A stretch of DNA of 64,000 nt from Herbiconiux sp. Lineage in GTDB: Bacteria; Actinomycetota; Actinomycetes; Actinomycetales; Microbacteriaceae. Shown piece by piece: positions 51,520 through 60,011 of this stretch. Within the stretch, counting starts at the first letter, position 1. Each line of letters starts with the position of its first letter. The notes under the pieces are model-generated. The model worked only from the letters and a program-made list of their open reading frames with translations, was not told the origin of the DNA and did not search any database. The position numbers were made by a program, and so were the translations under genes. Location of the stretch: contig NZ_SCVE01000019.1 of assembly GCF_004297105.1 (NCBI RefSeq), positions 32,415 through 96,414 of the forward strand. Reading direction: 5' to 3'.

Positions 51520-51717
51520 TCGGATCCCGAGCTCGCGATCGAGGACGTGCTCGAGGCATTCGAGAGCCCCCGTGGAGTCGTGCTCCGGTTTGGGGATGCA
51601 AGTCCCATTCCCGTTCGATAGCCTCCAAGTCACGGAGCGTGTGAGTCTGAGCAAGCAGAATGCAGGTGATCGGATGCGCCGGGACCATTGGTGGGCGAGC
51701 CGAGCGAACGCGCGTTG

Positions 51718-52086
51718 ATGACTTCGCCACACGATGACCTCATCGCCCGCCGCGCCGCGGTAGCTCAGGAGCTTCGGTCGCAGCGATCGTCTAGCTTGTG
51801 GACCCTGACTCTGGTGGGCGTGTTTCTCCTGCCTGCTCTGATAGCTGCCTACGCGATGTTCTTCAACTTCTTCTTTATCTGGGAGCCACCGCCTGCCGAG
51901 CAGATCGATCAAGGGGTCGTGATCATCGTCGTCAGCTGCGGGGTGCAATCGGCGTCTGCACTCATGGTTTTCGTCCTGGCCGCGAAGCACCGCGTCGGCA
52001 CGGCTCAAGTCGTGATCACGGCATCGTGGCTGCTCGTCTGTGCGTACTTGACGTTCGCGGTCCTCAGGAGCGCTGCTCGCTTCTAG
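51718..52086 (+). CDS. Small three-helix membrane protein
   Basis: 122 residues from the ATG at 51718; a longer in-frame start at 51688 has no better ribosome site. A charged N-terminal helix (residues 5-25) is followed by three membrane helices: LWTLTLVGVFLLPALIAAYAMFFNFFFIW, GVVIIVVSCGVQSASALMVFVLAA and VVITASWLLVCAYLTFAVL. No family recognised. The start region lacks a clear Shine-Dalgarno. Confidence 0.62.
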   Translation: MTSPHDDLIARRAAVAQELRSQRSSSLWTLTLVGVFLLPALIAAYAMFFNFFFIWEPPPAEQIDQGVVIIVVSCGVQSASALMVFVLAAKHRVGTAQVVITASWLLVCAYLTFAVLRSAARF

Positions 52087-52141
52087 CCGGAAGGGGAGTG
52101 ATGTCTCCAATGCCGCCACCGCCGTGGGCGGTTGCGGTGGG

Positions 52142-52147
52142 TAGCTT
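52142..52147 (+). promoter_or_regulatory. -10 box TAGCTT of the hydrolase gene
   Basis: Ends 6 bases before the ATG at 52154; no Shine-Dalgarno is present, so leaderless initiation is likely. Confidence 0.5.
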
Positions 52148-52153
52148 CGAGAC

Positions 52154-52927
52154 ATGGTCTCGCCGCCGATGTCCTTCCACCCGGCCCTCCCGTACAGCCG
52201 CGCGAACCCCACCCTCGAGCTGGACGTTCTCGCCCCCCACAGGGAGCCCGGCGCCGACCCGCTCCCCGTGGCGATCTTCTTCCACGGCGGCGGATTACAC
52301 GAGGGTGACCGGGGTGCGGGCATGCACCCGTGGCTGAATCCGCTGCTGGCGGCCCGCGGGTACGTGACCGTCTCCGTCACCTACCGGCTGAGCGGCATCG
52401 CGAGGTGGCCCGCCCAGTATGAGGACGCCCACGACGCCCTGGTCTGGGTGCGGGAGCACATCGCAGAGTTCGGGGGAGACCCATCCCGAATCGGGGTGTG
52501 GGGCTTCTCGGCGGGGGCACACCTCGCGGCCCATCTGGCTCTTCGTGAACCCGGATGCGTCAAGGCTGCGTCGTTGGCGGCGTGCCCGGCCGACCTGCGG
52601 AATTCCCGGGTCGACGAGTCCAACGAGGTGACGTGGTTGGTGGGTCCGTCACCGAGCACGGAGGTGCTGGCGGAGGTGAGCCCGATCAGCTGGGTCACCC
52701 CGGATGCGCCACCCATCCTGATCGCGCACGGAACCGACGATCAGATCGTCGAGTTCGCGCAGGGTCTCGCGCTCCGAGACGCGCTGGCCGCCGCGGGCGC
52801 TCCCGTCCAGTTGCACGTGATCCCGAACGGAACCCACGAGTGGGCCGACAAGCCCTCGCCCGAGACGAACGACCCGAACGTGAACTTCGGAATCGTCACC
52901 GCGGCCTTCTTCGACCGGGTGCTCTGA
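52154..52927 (+). CDS. Alpha/beta hydrolase, BD-FAE/carboxylesterase-like
   Basis: 257 residues. The oxyanion motif HGGGLHEGD (near residue 44), the nucleophile elbow GFSAGAHLAAHL (Ser near 117), the acid in HGTDDQIV and the His in PNGTHEWADK complete the triad. It is related to the hormone-sensitive-lipase/BD-FAE group that cleaves small acyl esters. No signal peptide, so cytoplasmic. The 189 bases to the next gene (convergent) show no gene. Confidence 0.9.
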   Translation: MVSPPMSFHPALPYSRANPTLELDVLAPHREPGADPLPVAIFFHGGGLHEGDRGAGMHPWLNPLLAARGYVTVSVTYRLSGIARWPAQYEDAHDALVWVREHIAEFGGDPSRIGVWGFSAGAHLAAHLALREPGCVKAASLAACPADLRNSRVDESNEVTWLVGPSPSTEVLAEVSPISWVTPDAPPILIAHGTDDQIVEFAQGLALRDALAAAGAPVQLHVIPNGTHEWADKPSPETNDPNVNFGIVTAAFFDRVL

Positions 52928-53116
52928 TCCGCCTGGAGGGTCCGATGCCCCAGCACGTGGGTGGGCGGGCCCGACGCCGCCTGGGAGAAAGAGCGGCCCC
53001 GGCCGGTCAGGCGGTGGAGGCGAGGGCGAACGACATGGCGTGGATGGTGGGGCTCCATCGAGCGTGAACTCCGAGACGAGACCGTTCGCGAGGGGTCGAG
53101 GCGGAGGATCTTTGCG

Positions 53117-54052
53117 TCAGTCGCCGACGAGCACGACCTTGCCCGGCCCGTGCTTCGTGGCGTGCGCCGTGGCGGCATCGTCGAGGGGATAGGTGGCGGC
53201 GATGAGGGGGACGAGCCGGTGTTCCGCCGCGAGCTCGGCGAGCGCGGTGAGCCCGAGCCGGTCGGACTCCACGAACAGGCCCGCCACGCGGATCCCGAGC
53301 TCCCTCGCAGCGGCGGCGGCCGCCCCGATGCTCTGGGGAAGGGTTGAGACGAGGGTGCCGCCGGCTCGTAGAGTCTTCAGCGCTCGGAGCGGGTAGTCGC
53401 CGCCCACGACGTCGAAGACGACATCCAGATCGCTGAAGGCTTCACTGAAGTCGGTGGCCTGATAGTCCACGACATCCGAGGCGCCGAACGAGCGCACGAG
53501 ATCGGCGTTCGCGCCCGAGGTCAGCGCGATGACGTGCGCGCCGCGAGCGGCCGCGATCTGCACGGCGAGGTGGCCGACACCACCCGCCGCGCCCGTGATC
53601 AGCACGCGGGTTCCCTGACCGACGGCAGCGGTGTCGACCAGCGCTTGCCACGCGGTCAAGCCCGCGAGCGGCAGGGCCGCGGCCTGAACGTGCGAGAGGG
53701 CGTCGGGTTTGAGGGCGAGTGCACGAGTGGGCGCCACCACGAACTCCGCGTAGGCGCCGGCGCCTCCTGGGAAGGGGAGTAGCCCGAAGACCTCGTCTCC
53801 GGGTGCGAAGAGGGTCACTCCGGGGCCGGTGGCCTCGACGACTCCCGAGACGTCCCAGCCGAGAATGAACGGCGGTGTGCCGCTGAAGACGCCGGTCTGC
53901 CGGTTCATGGCGTCAGCCGGGTTCACGCCCGCCGCCCGAACCCGCACCAGAACCTCGCCGATGCCCGGCGCGGGCTTGTCGACCGTGGCCGGGTGCAGCA
54001 CCTCCGGCCCACCGAGTTCGTTCTGAATGATTGCGCGCATCGTTTCTGTCAT
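53117..54052 (-). CDS. NADP-dependent quinone oxidoreductase-like MDR protein
   Basis: 311 residues from the ATG at 54052. The N-terminal GroES-like half MRAIIQNELGGPEVLHPATVDKPAPGIGEVLVRVRAAGVNPAD is typical of quinone reductases. The cofactor loop is VLITGAAGGVGHLAVQIAAARG, with the zinc ligands absent. It is likely to reduce quinones or enones with NADPH. The start follows a TAGCGT box by 7 bases, with GGAGG in the same short leader. Confidence 0.92.
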   Translation of the reverse strand: MTETMRAIIQNELGGPEVLHPATVDKPAPGIGEVLVRVRAAGVNPADAMNRQTGVFSGTPPFILGWDVSGVVEATGPGVTLFAPGDEVFGLLPFPGGAGAYAEFVVAPTRALALKPDALSHVQAAALPLAGLTAWQALVDTAAVGQGTRVLITGAAGGVGHLAVQIAAARGAHVIALTSGANADLVRSFGASDVVDYQATDFSEAFSDLDVVFDVVGGDYPLRALKTLRAGGTLVSTLPQSIGAAAAAARELGIRVAGLFVESDRLGLTALAELAAEHRLVPLIAATYPLDDAATAHATKHGPGKVVLVGD

Positions 54053-54059
54053 GCCCTCC

Positions 54060-54065
54060 ACGCTA
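54060..54065 (-). promoter_or_regulatory. -10 box TAGCGT of the quinone reductase gene
   Basis: On the minus strand it ends 7 bases before the ATG at 54052. Confidence 0.5.
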
Positions 54066-54156
54066 GGAAGGATGCGTGGACCACCCAATGACTAATAAGT
54101 CATGTTTCACCACAATCAAGCCAAAACGGCCCTACGATTCGCCCCGAGCGACTGCC

Positions 54157-54187
54157 GAAATCGGCCGGGCAGGAAAGTGGCGATTTC
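54157..54187. repeat. Short inverted repeat GAAATCG...CGATTTC
   Basis: Seven-base arms around 17 bases in the 222-base intergenic region between the quinone reductase and the SnoaL-like gene. It may be an operator or a chance hairpin. Confidence 0.3.
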
Positions 54188-54274
54188 TGGCCGGATGCTC
54201 GCTTCCTCCCCGGTCGGTCTGCCGGTAGCTTCGCCTCTGCCCGGTTGCACACCGGATGAACGCAGGGAGCGGAA

Positions 54275-54958
54275 TTGTCAGCCAAGGAGATCGTCGTCAG
54301 CGCCACGGAGCGCCTGTTCAACCAGAAGGACCTCACGGTGGTCGACGAGGTCTTCGGCCCCGTCTACGTGCAGCACTCCGCGTTGGGATCCGACGGCGTG
54401 GAGGGCCTCAAGGGTCTGGTCGGCCGGCTTCCCGGGTCGTCGGGCTACGAGCTCGTGCGGGTCATCGCCGACGGCGAACTCGTGGTGACCGAAGGGGTGT
54501 TCACGGGATTCGCTCCCGTTCCTCTGACGGGCTACGACGTCTGGCGGGTGGTGGACGGCCGGGTCGTCGAGCATTGGGATGCACTCGGGCCGGGCGCCGC
54601 TCACTCGACAGCGGATTCCCCCGCGCAGGTGTCGCCTGTGGAGGTGGCTGCGAGTAAAGCCCTCGTCGCCGAGTGGGCGGAAAAGGTGCTCGTGGGCGGC
54701 GACCGCACTGTGGCGCCGACGTACCTCTCGGCCGATGGTGATGGCGTCGGCGTCGAGTACGACCAGGCGATCTCCTACGTGGCGATCCACGCCGTGATCG
54801 CCGAGGGCGACCTCGTCTACACCCGCGCCGAGGGCGAGCTCGACGGCCCGGTCATCGTCAACGACATCTGGCGGGTGGAGGGGACGAAGATCGTCGAGCA
54901 CTGGGGGCTGGTCGTGCCGGTGCCCAAGGAGTTTCCCCACGCCAACGGAGCGTTCTGA
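54275..54958 (+). CDS. Tandem SnoaL/NTF2-like protein
   Basis: 227 residues, about twice the usual single-domain length. The first NTF2-like domain (about 1-110) contains ATERLFNQKDLTVVDEVFGPVYVQHSALGSDGVEGLKGLV and YDVWRVVDGRVVEHWDAL; the second (about 125-227) repeats the pattern with KALVAEWAEKVLVGGDRTVAPTYL and NDIWRVEGTKIVEHWGLV. Both have the closing EHW strand, so the gene arose by duplication or fusion. It starts at a TTG with AGGGAG at good spacing. Related to ester cyclase or steroid-isomerase-like proteins; activity unknown. Confidence 0.85.
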   Translation: MSAKEIVVSATERLFNQKDLTVVDEVFGPVYVQHSALGSDGVEGLKGLVGRLPGSSGYELVRVIADGELVVTEGVFTGFAPVPLTGYDVWRVVDGRVVEHWDALGPGAAHSTADSPAQVSPVEVAASKALVAEWAEKVLVGGDRTVAPTYLSADGDGVGVEYDQAISYVAIHAVIAEGDLVYTRAEGELDGPVIVNDIWRVEGTKIVEHWGLVVPVPKEFPHANGAF

Positions 54959-54990
54959 CCACACTGAGTGGCAGGATCCTATTGAGAACA

Positions 54991-54996
54991 TAGAAT
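54991..54996 (+). promoter_or_regulatory. -10 box TAGAAT of the GlxA-like regulator
   Basis: Near-consensus box. Six bases after it lies an in-frame ATA codon at 55003, where leaderless genes of this window would have ATG or GTG. Confidence 0.5.
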
Positions 54997-55026
54997 CGGG
55001 CCATACCTGATTCACAGCCCCACCGC

Positions 55027-56064
55027 GTGGTCGTTCTCGCCCAGAACGGTGCCTACCCGTTCGAACTCGGGATTCCCGCGCGCGTCTTCGGCGCGTCCGA
55101 TGAGGCCTACGAGGTGGTGCTCTGCACGCCGACGGGCGAGGCGATCACCACCAATGCAGGGTTCGACGTGCTCCCCGCCCGCGGCCCCGATGCGCTCAGT
55201 GAGGCCGACACCGTCATCGTGGCACCGGTGGATCCCGCCTACCTCCGCCCCGAGCTCACGGATGACGTGCGGGCGGCGCTCGCGATGATCAGGCCCGGCA
55301 CCCGGATCGTCTCGATCTGCACGGGCGGATTCACGCTCGCGGCAGCGGGCATCTTGACAGGTCGAGCGGCCACGACGCACTGGCAGTGCGAACCGCTGTT
55401 CCGAAAGTGGTACCCGCAGATCGAGCTCGACGAGAATGTGCTCTTCGTCGACAACGGCGACGTGCTCACCTCGGCGGGGGCCGCATCCGGAATCGACCTC
55501 TGCCTGCACCTCATCCGCCTCGACCACGGCGTGGAGGCGGCGACCCGCGCTGCTCGCCGCTGTGTCGTTGCTCCCCACCGCGACGGCGGGCAGGCCCAGT
55601 TCATCGAGCGACCGGTTCCGGATGACCCCGACACGTCCACCGCGTCCACCCGGGAGTGGGCTCTCGCCCGGCTCGCCGAACCGCTCACCCTGAGCGCGCT
55701 GGCCCGCAACGCCCACATGAGCGAACGCACCTTCGCGCGCCGGTTCCGCGCCGAGACCGGCCTCGCTCCGCGACAGTGGCTCACCGGACAGCGGCTCGCG
55801 CTGGCCAGGGAACTGCTGGAGTCCACCGATCTCGGTATCGACGCCATCGCCGCCGCAGTGGGCTACGCGACGGCGACCTCGTTGCGCAACCACCTCGGTG
55901 CCGCCCTCGGTGTCTCGCCGCTGGCGTACCGTCACACCTTCCGATCGACCGAGACTCGAGCGGGGCGGCTCCGCGCGCGAGCGGCGACGAGGCCCACTGT
56001 CCCCGGCATTCTCGGGGCCACGGCCACGAACACCGTCAGTGACCACCCGAAGGAGACCTCGTGA
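55027..56064 (+). CDS. GlxA-family regulator (DJ-1/PfpI domain plus AraC HTH)
   Basis: 345 residues from the GTG at 55027. The N-terminal DJ-1/PfpI-like domain (about 1-190) has RIVSICTGGFTLAAAGIL with the nucleophile-elbow Cys and TTHWQCEPLF; the C-terminal AraC domain (about 215-310) has LTLSALARNAHMSERTFARRFRAETGLAPRQWL and IDAIAAAVGYATATSLRNHL. Such proteins sense amides or quaternary amines, or are stand-alone activators. No Shine-Dalgarno precedes the GTG; the frame is open back to 54994, where the family-typical PHRV residues would be included. The start is therefore uncertain. Confidence 0.9.
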   Translation: MVVLAQNGAYPFELGIPARVFGASDEAYEVVLCTPTGEAITTNAGFDVLPARGPDALSEADTVIVAPVDPAYLRPELTDDVRAALAMIRPGTRIVSICTGGFTLAAAGILTGRAATTHWQCEPLFRKWYPQIELDENVLFVDNGDVLTSAGAASGIDLCLHLIRLDHGVEAATRAARRCVVAPHRDGGQAQFIERPVPDDPDTSTASTREWALARLAEPLTLSALARNAHMSERTFARRFRAETGLAPRQWLTGQRLALARELLESTDLGIDAIAAAVGYATATSLRNHLGAALGVSPLAYRHTFRSTETRAGRLRARAATRPTVPGILGATATNTVSDHPKETS

Positions 56065-56130
56065 GCGGCACCAGTGAGAGCGTGCGGCTCCCGTAGTCGA
56101 GCGTCCAGAGTGCTTCGTGCGCGGCGCTGC

Positions 56131-56805
56131 TCAGGATTCGTGTGCGCGCGAGGTGTCGGTGGGTGGCGTCTGGGCCATGAGGGCGAGGGAATGCCCGTCG
56201 GGGTCGGTGAAGAACGACATCCATTCTTCGACGCCTGACTCGTGCCGATGGATCATGTGGGGTGCGCCGACGAAGACCACTCCCCGATCGGTCAGTGCAT
56301 CCTGGGTCGCGTGGATGTCGCCGACACGGAAGTAGATGATGGACTCGCCCTTCTGCCCGGCACCCTCGTCGATCGCGCTGAGGAAGAGCCTCGTGCCGCC
56401 GGCATCGAAGAATGCGACGTCGCCGTAGGTGGAGAGGTGGGGGAGACCCAGCACATCTCGATACCAGGTGACGGCGGCGGCGATATCGCTCACCCGGTGA
56501 GAGACCTGTCCGATCGGCCCCAGACTCACGGATGTCATGGCGCTCCTTTCTGCGGTGTGCTGGTGGTGCAGGGCGCTGTCGAGGGGAATGCCCTCCCATG
56601 ACCGCAACTGGGCTCTGTTGTCCAGGCCGAGTTTGTCGAGGATGTTACTCACGTGGAACTTGACCGCATCGACGCTGACGCCTTGCCGCAGAGCGATCAC
56701 GCGGGTGGACATGCCGTGCCTCACGGCGTGAGCGATGCGCCATTCCGCAGGTGTCAGCACATCGGGATGTCGAGGACGCCCCCGACCAGGAGATCTCGCG
56801 GTCAT
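56131..56805 (-). CDS. LuxR-type HTH fused to a glyoxalase/VOC domain
   Basis: 224 residues. Residues about 15-72 form a LuxR/GerE helix-turn-helix: LTPAEWRIAHAVRHGMSTRVIALRQGVSVDAVKFHVSNILDKLGLDNRAQL. Residues about 89-215 form one VOC module: LGPIGQVSHRVSDIAAAVTWYRDVLGLPHLSTYGDVAFFDAGGTRLFL, then SIIYFRVGDIHATQDAL and FFTDPDGHSLALM. VOC domains bind small molecules or metal, so this looks like a one-component sensor-regulator in which DNA binding precedes the ligand domain. The target genes are unknown; the divergently placed Abi-type gene lies 242 bases away. Confidence 0.9.
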   Translation of the reverse strand: MTARSPGRGRPRHPDVLTPAEWRIAHAVRHGMSTRVIALRQGVSVDAVKFHVSNILDKLGLDNRAQLRSWEGIPLDSALHHQHTAERSAMTSVSLGPIGQVSHRVSDIAAAVTWYRDVLGLPHLSTYGDVAFFDAGGTRLFLSAIDEGAGQKGESIIYFRVGDIHATQDALTDRGVVFVGAPHMIHRHESGVEEWMSFFTDPDGHSLALMAQTPPTDTSRAHES

Positions 56806-56811
56806 GGTTAC

Positions 56812-56817
56812 ACAGTA
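56812..56817 (-). promoter_or_regulatory. -10 box TACTGT of the HTH-VOC gene
   Basis: On the minus strand it ends 6 bases before the ATG at 56805. Confidence 0.5.
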
Positions 56818-57047
56818 GGCAGCGGGGGATCGAATTACCCTCCCCTCTCCGCTGCCAACCCCACCAGGCGCCCGTAGTGCCAGGCGGGTGTATCGCCGGG
56901 TTCTGCAGTCGCGTGCTCAATAGTCGATAATATGTCAACGATGAGTGAAGCAATATGGTCCGAGGTGGTACTATCGACCCATCACGACCGGTTCCGCCTA
57001 TTTCATAGGTCCAGGGCCGGTCTTCGCTTTGCCCGGAGGTCTCGCTC

Positions 57048-57950
57048 ATGCCTTCGGTGAAGCAGTACCGCGACTACGACGACCTGATTGCACTGTTGGT
57101 CGAGCGAGGAATGGACATCGGCGGCCGTGAAGGCGCCATCCGCGAGCTGAAACGCGTCAGCTACTACCGTCTCAGCGGCTATTGGTATCCGTTTCGAAAG
57201 CTCGAAAATGCGGCTCGGCAGGACGACTTCTATCCAGGCACGACCCTTGTGGCGGTACTGGATCTCTATCGATTCGATCAAGGTCTGCGGTCGATGACAT
57301 TCGCGGCTCTCGGAAATATCGAGCTTGCCGTGCGAGCCTCACTCGGCCACGCATTAGGTGCGCTGGATGAGGGCGCCCACCTGCGGCGAGATTGCCTTGG
57401 TCCGACCGCGCAGGGTCGCGCGTATGACGATTGGGTGGCGAAGCTCGGGCGGGCCCGGGATGAATCGCGGGAAGATTTCATCGAGCATCATGCGCGATGG
57501 TACGTTGGAACCCTCCCTGTGTGGGTGGCCGTCGAGTTGCTCGATTGGGGTGGTCTCGCCAGACTCTACGGCTTCGCCACACGCGCTGTTCAAGATCGGG
57601 TGGCCGTCGAGTTCAATCTCTCAGCTCCCCAATTCGGCTCCTGGTTGAAGGCACTCAACGTCGTTCGAAATGTGTGCGCCCATCACGGCCGGCTGTTCAA
57701 TCGCGTGTTTGCCATCGCGCCGAAGCTGCCGACCCCTGGCCGATTTCCGCAGCTCGACGAATGCGGACCTTTTACCAGAGCCTTCGGACACCTCTCAATG
57801 ATCCAGTTCCTCCTGGCGCAAAGGGGCCTCGGCAAACTCGCTCTGCTGCCGGCCGTGTTGAAGGGCTTCCCGTCGATGCCCACAGTAAACATCACGCACC
57901 TCGGTGCGCCCAGGAACTGGGCCGAACTCGCACTGTGGAAAAGTACCTGA
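57048..57950 (+). CDS. Abi-family protein (AbiD/AbiF type)
   Basis: 300 residues. The N-terminal VKQYRDYDDLIALLVERGMDIGGREGAIRELKRVSYYRLSGYWYPFR is the signature of Abi_2 proteins, and RNVCAHHGRLFNR near residue 206 is the conserved RN-x-CAHH motif, similar to RxxxxH in HEPN RNases. AbiD/AbiF proteins abort phage infection by killing or arresting the infected cell; activity here is inferred. GGAGG lies 8 bases before the ATG, and a possible -10 TACTAT is at 56969-56974. The 242-base upstream region is less GC-rich than the surroundings, and no partner gene is adjacent. Confidence 0.9.
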   Translation: MPSVKQYRDYDDLIALLVERGMDIGGREGAIRELKRVSYYRLSGYWYPFRKLENAARQDDFYPGTTLVAVLDLYRFDQGLRSMTFAALGNIELAVRASLGHALGALDEGAHLRRDCLGPTAQGRAYDDWVAKLGRARDESREDFIEHHARWYVGTLPVWVAVELLDWGGLARLYGFATRAVQDRVAVEFNLSAPQFGSWLKALNVVRNVCAHHGRLFNRVFAIAPKLPTPGRFPQLDECGPFTRAFGHLSMIQFLLAQRGLGKLALLPAVLKGFPSMPTVNITHLGAPRNWAELALWKST

Positions 57951-58192
57951 CGCGTCGTCCCCTGCTGGCATCGGGCATTGCCCCAGCTCGGCCGAAGAGG
58001 GCACCTGCAGCCTGTTCCACGAGTACCTCAACCTCAAGACAGAACTGGAACGGACTTCGGGTCGCGGAGTTGATCTCGTCGTCGAGCGGTCGGTGAAGAC
58101 CCCCTTCTTCAAGGAGTCGGCCTCCGGGAGTGCGCAGGATTCCGCCGCCCATGGACAGATAGCCGCTACCTGCCGGGAGTTGTGCACCCGGA

Positions 58193-58600
58193 TCAGCGCG
58201 CGACGCGCCGGATCTCGTACTGCCGCTCGATGCCGGCGGTGCTCCGGCCCCACTCGCTGCCGGTGACCCGCGCCTGGTGAGTGGCGAACGCGTCGTCGCT
58301 CGCGAAACGTTCCTCCACGGTCCACACGAAGGGGTCATCCGTCGCGGCGACCTCGAACGAGAGGCAGCCGCGCTCGGCTCGGGTGAGCTCGATGTGCTCC
58401 GGCAGATGGGCGGCGACGATCGCGGCCTCTGCAGCGTTCCGGCACACGAGCTTCCCGGTGAGCCGGATCTCGACGGCAGGCACGCCAGGCTCGCCATCCG
58501 ACCGCTCCCGAGCGGGTCGAGATCGCTCAGGATCGGGGAGCTGAAGCGCTTCGGTGACCAGATAGGTGACGTCGAGAGAGATCAATCGGGGGGTGGTCAT
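58193..58600 (-). CDS. Antibiotic-biosynthesis monooxygenase (ABM)-like protein
   Basis: 135 residues, the last gene of a three-gene operon; its ATG overlaps the HAAS-protein stop (ATGA). The ABM dimeric alpha/beta-barrel core starts at about residue 42: VEIRLTGKLVCRNAAEAAIVAAHLPEHIELTRAERGCLSFEVAATDDPFVWTVEERFASDDAFATHQ. ABM proteins oxidise quinols or aldehydes without cofactors, or degrade haem; the substrate is unknown. The first 40 residues lack the fold, so translation may instead begin inside. The 242 bases 57951-58192 behind it hold no gene I can support. Confidence 0.83.
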   Translation of the reverse strand: MTTPRLISLDVTYLVTEALQLPDPERSRPARERSDGEPGVPAVEIRLTGKLVCRNAAEAAIVAAHLPEHIELTRAERGCLSFEVAATDDPFVWTVEERFASDDAFATHQARVTGSEWGRSTAGIERQYEIRRVAR

Positions 58601-59652
58601 TGGGCCGTATCCGGCGCCGTGCTCGGCTCGGGAGCCGGGGTGGGAGTGGGAGTAGCCATGGGAGTGGGAGTCGGCGTGGGAGCGGCCGACTCGGGCACAG
58701 CGTTCGTGGTGCGGAACGGTGGTGTCGCCGGCACCGCGTCGCGAGCATCCACTTCGCCCTGGTCGTCGATGGGCGCCTCCCTCAGCGGGTAGACGTTCCA
58801 GATGTTTCCGCGAGGGCTGCTCGCGAAGGGCACCGTCACGGTGCTGCCGTCGACGAGGTAGTCGTACTCTTCTCCGACGAGTGCCGACCCGATGGTCACC
58901 AGCGGGTCACCGTTCTGATCGAACAGCTGGATGTCGGTGACGGGGTTGCCCTCGGCGTCGTATCCGAAGATGTTCGTGACGCGCTGGCCGTCGAGCTGCA
59001 GCCCTGTCGGGTCGCCATAGACGACGGGGGAGGAGTATCCGGAGTTCGCCGTGGCTTCGTTCATCGCCCACACCGTGACGAACGGCGTGGCCACGATCGC
59101 GACCACCGACACCACCACCCGCACAACCCGCAAGAACGAGCCGGGCGCCCACCGCCCGCGCCCCCACTGCACGCTCAGCACGATCGCGGCGAACAGCATC
59201 GCCCACATGATGAGCCCCGACGGCACCACTGCGCTCCGGCCCAGCACGACGGCGGTGAGCAGCTGGTAGACGACCCACCCGCGCAGCACCCACCACACGG
59301 GCCGCACGGCGAGCGCGAAGTCGACCAGCCACGACCCGAGACGGGTCGAGTGGGTGATCCTCCGAGTCGCCGCCTCGAGCGAGTCGAGCCTCTGCTGCAC
59401 CCGCCGTCGCAGCGGCAGGCTGGAACTGGCACGGGGCGGAAGGCCAGCGGATGCGCGCAGCTCTTCCGCATAGGACCCCGGGTCGTCGAGATGCAGATCG
59501 CCCTGCTCGTCGGAGGCCTGTTCGGAGAGGTCGGCCTCGAGCCCGCCGGTGAGGTCGTCGACCTCGTCCAAAGGAAGGTCGTCGAGGTGGCGCCTCACCG
59601 CGGCGGCGAATTCCGCGATCGTGGTGTCGAGGGTGGCCGTTGATTCGCTCAC
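58597..59652 (-). CDS. HAAS-domain membrane protein (PadR partner)
   Basis: 351 residues from a GTG overlapping the PadR stop (GTGA). The N-terminal HAAS helical domain (about 10-70: FAAAVRRHLDDLPLDEVDDLTGGLEADLSEQ) is typical of proteins encoded behind PadR genes. Three membrane helices follow: RGWVVYQLLTAVVLG, GLIMWAMLFAAIVLSV and LRVVRVVVSVVAIVATPFVTVW. An extracytoplasmic beta-rich domain comes next, and the C-terminus is a TPTPTP-rich tail. PadR/HAAS pairs are thought to sense membrane or envelope stress. Confidence 0.85.
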   Translation of the reverse strand: MSESTATLDTTIAEFAAAVRRHLDDLPLDEVDDLTGGLEADLSEQASDEQGDLHLDDPGSYAEELRASAGLPPRASSSLPLRRRVQQRLDSLEAATRRITHSTRLGSWLVDFALAVRPVWWVLRGWVVYQLLTAVVLGRSAVVPSGLIMWAMLFAAIVLSVQWGRGRWAPGSFLRVVRVVVSVVAIVATPFVTVWAMNEATANSGYSSPVVYGDPTGLQLDGQRVTNIFGYDAEGNPVTDIQLFDQNGDPLVTIGSALVGEEYDYLVDGSTVTVPFASSPRGNIWNVYPLREAPIDDQGEVDARDAVPATPPFRTTNAVPESAAPTPTPTPMATPTPTPAPEPSTAPDTAQ

Positions 59653-60011
59653 TTGTTCTCTCCGATCGTGCGAAGCGCGGTCTTCTTCGGTGGGGTATCG
59701 GCCAGCAGGGCGGACATCGCCCCGGCGAAGTGCGACCAGATGATGCGCTGGCGCGACAGCATGTCGCGACCCTCGCTGTTGATGGCGTAGTACTTGCGGT
59801 GCGGGCCCCCGTCGGAGGGCACCACGTAGCTCGACAGCGCGCCCGCCGTATAAAGCCGGCGCAGCGTTCCGTAGACCGACGCGTCACCGACGTCGCCCAG
59901 CCCCGCATCGCGCAGTCGCCGCACGATGTCGTACCCGTACCCATCGTCGTGCTGCACGACGGCCAGCACGGCCACGTCGAGCACACCCTTGAGCAGTTGC
60001 GTCGTATCCAC
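59649..60011 (-). CDS. PadR-family transcriptional regulator
   Basis: 120 residues. Winged helix LLKGVLDVAVLAVVQHDDGYGYDIVRRLRDAGLGDVGDASVYGTLRRLYTAGALSSYVV, then the PHRKYYAINSEGRDML wing. GTG start with GGAGG at good spacing. Upstream, GATACAAGGTAC on the plus strand (around 60027-60038) resembles PadR boxes that carry ATAC/GTAT half-sites, so autoregulation is likely. It heads the PadR-HAAS-ABM operon through a GTGA overlap. Confidence 0.93.
   Translation of the reverse strand: MDTTQLLKGVLDVAVLAVVQHDDGYGYDIVRRLRDAGLGDVGDASVYGTLRRLYTAGALSSYVVPSDGGPHRKYYAINSEGRDMLSRQRIIWSHFAGAMSALLADTPPKKTALRTIGENK

Noticed and set aside
51520..51717. Possible minus-strand gene fragment (segments such as THTLRDLEAIEREWDL)
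   Set aside because: The readable stretch is under 30 residues, splits over two frames and matches no family I recognise; it may be a decayed gene but cannot be supported.
57951..58192. Possible remnant between the Abi-family and ABM genes (minus-strand EEGGLHRPLDDEINSATRS)
   Set aside because: Short, no start codon or domain; not better than chance in this composition.
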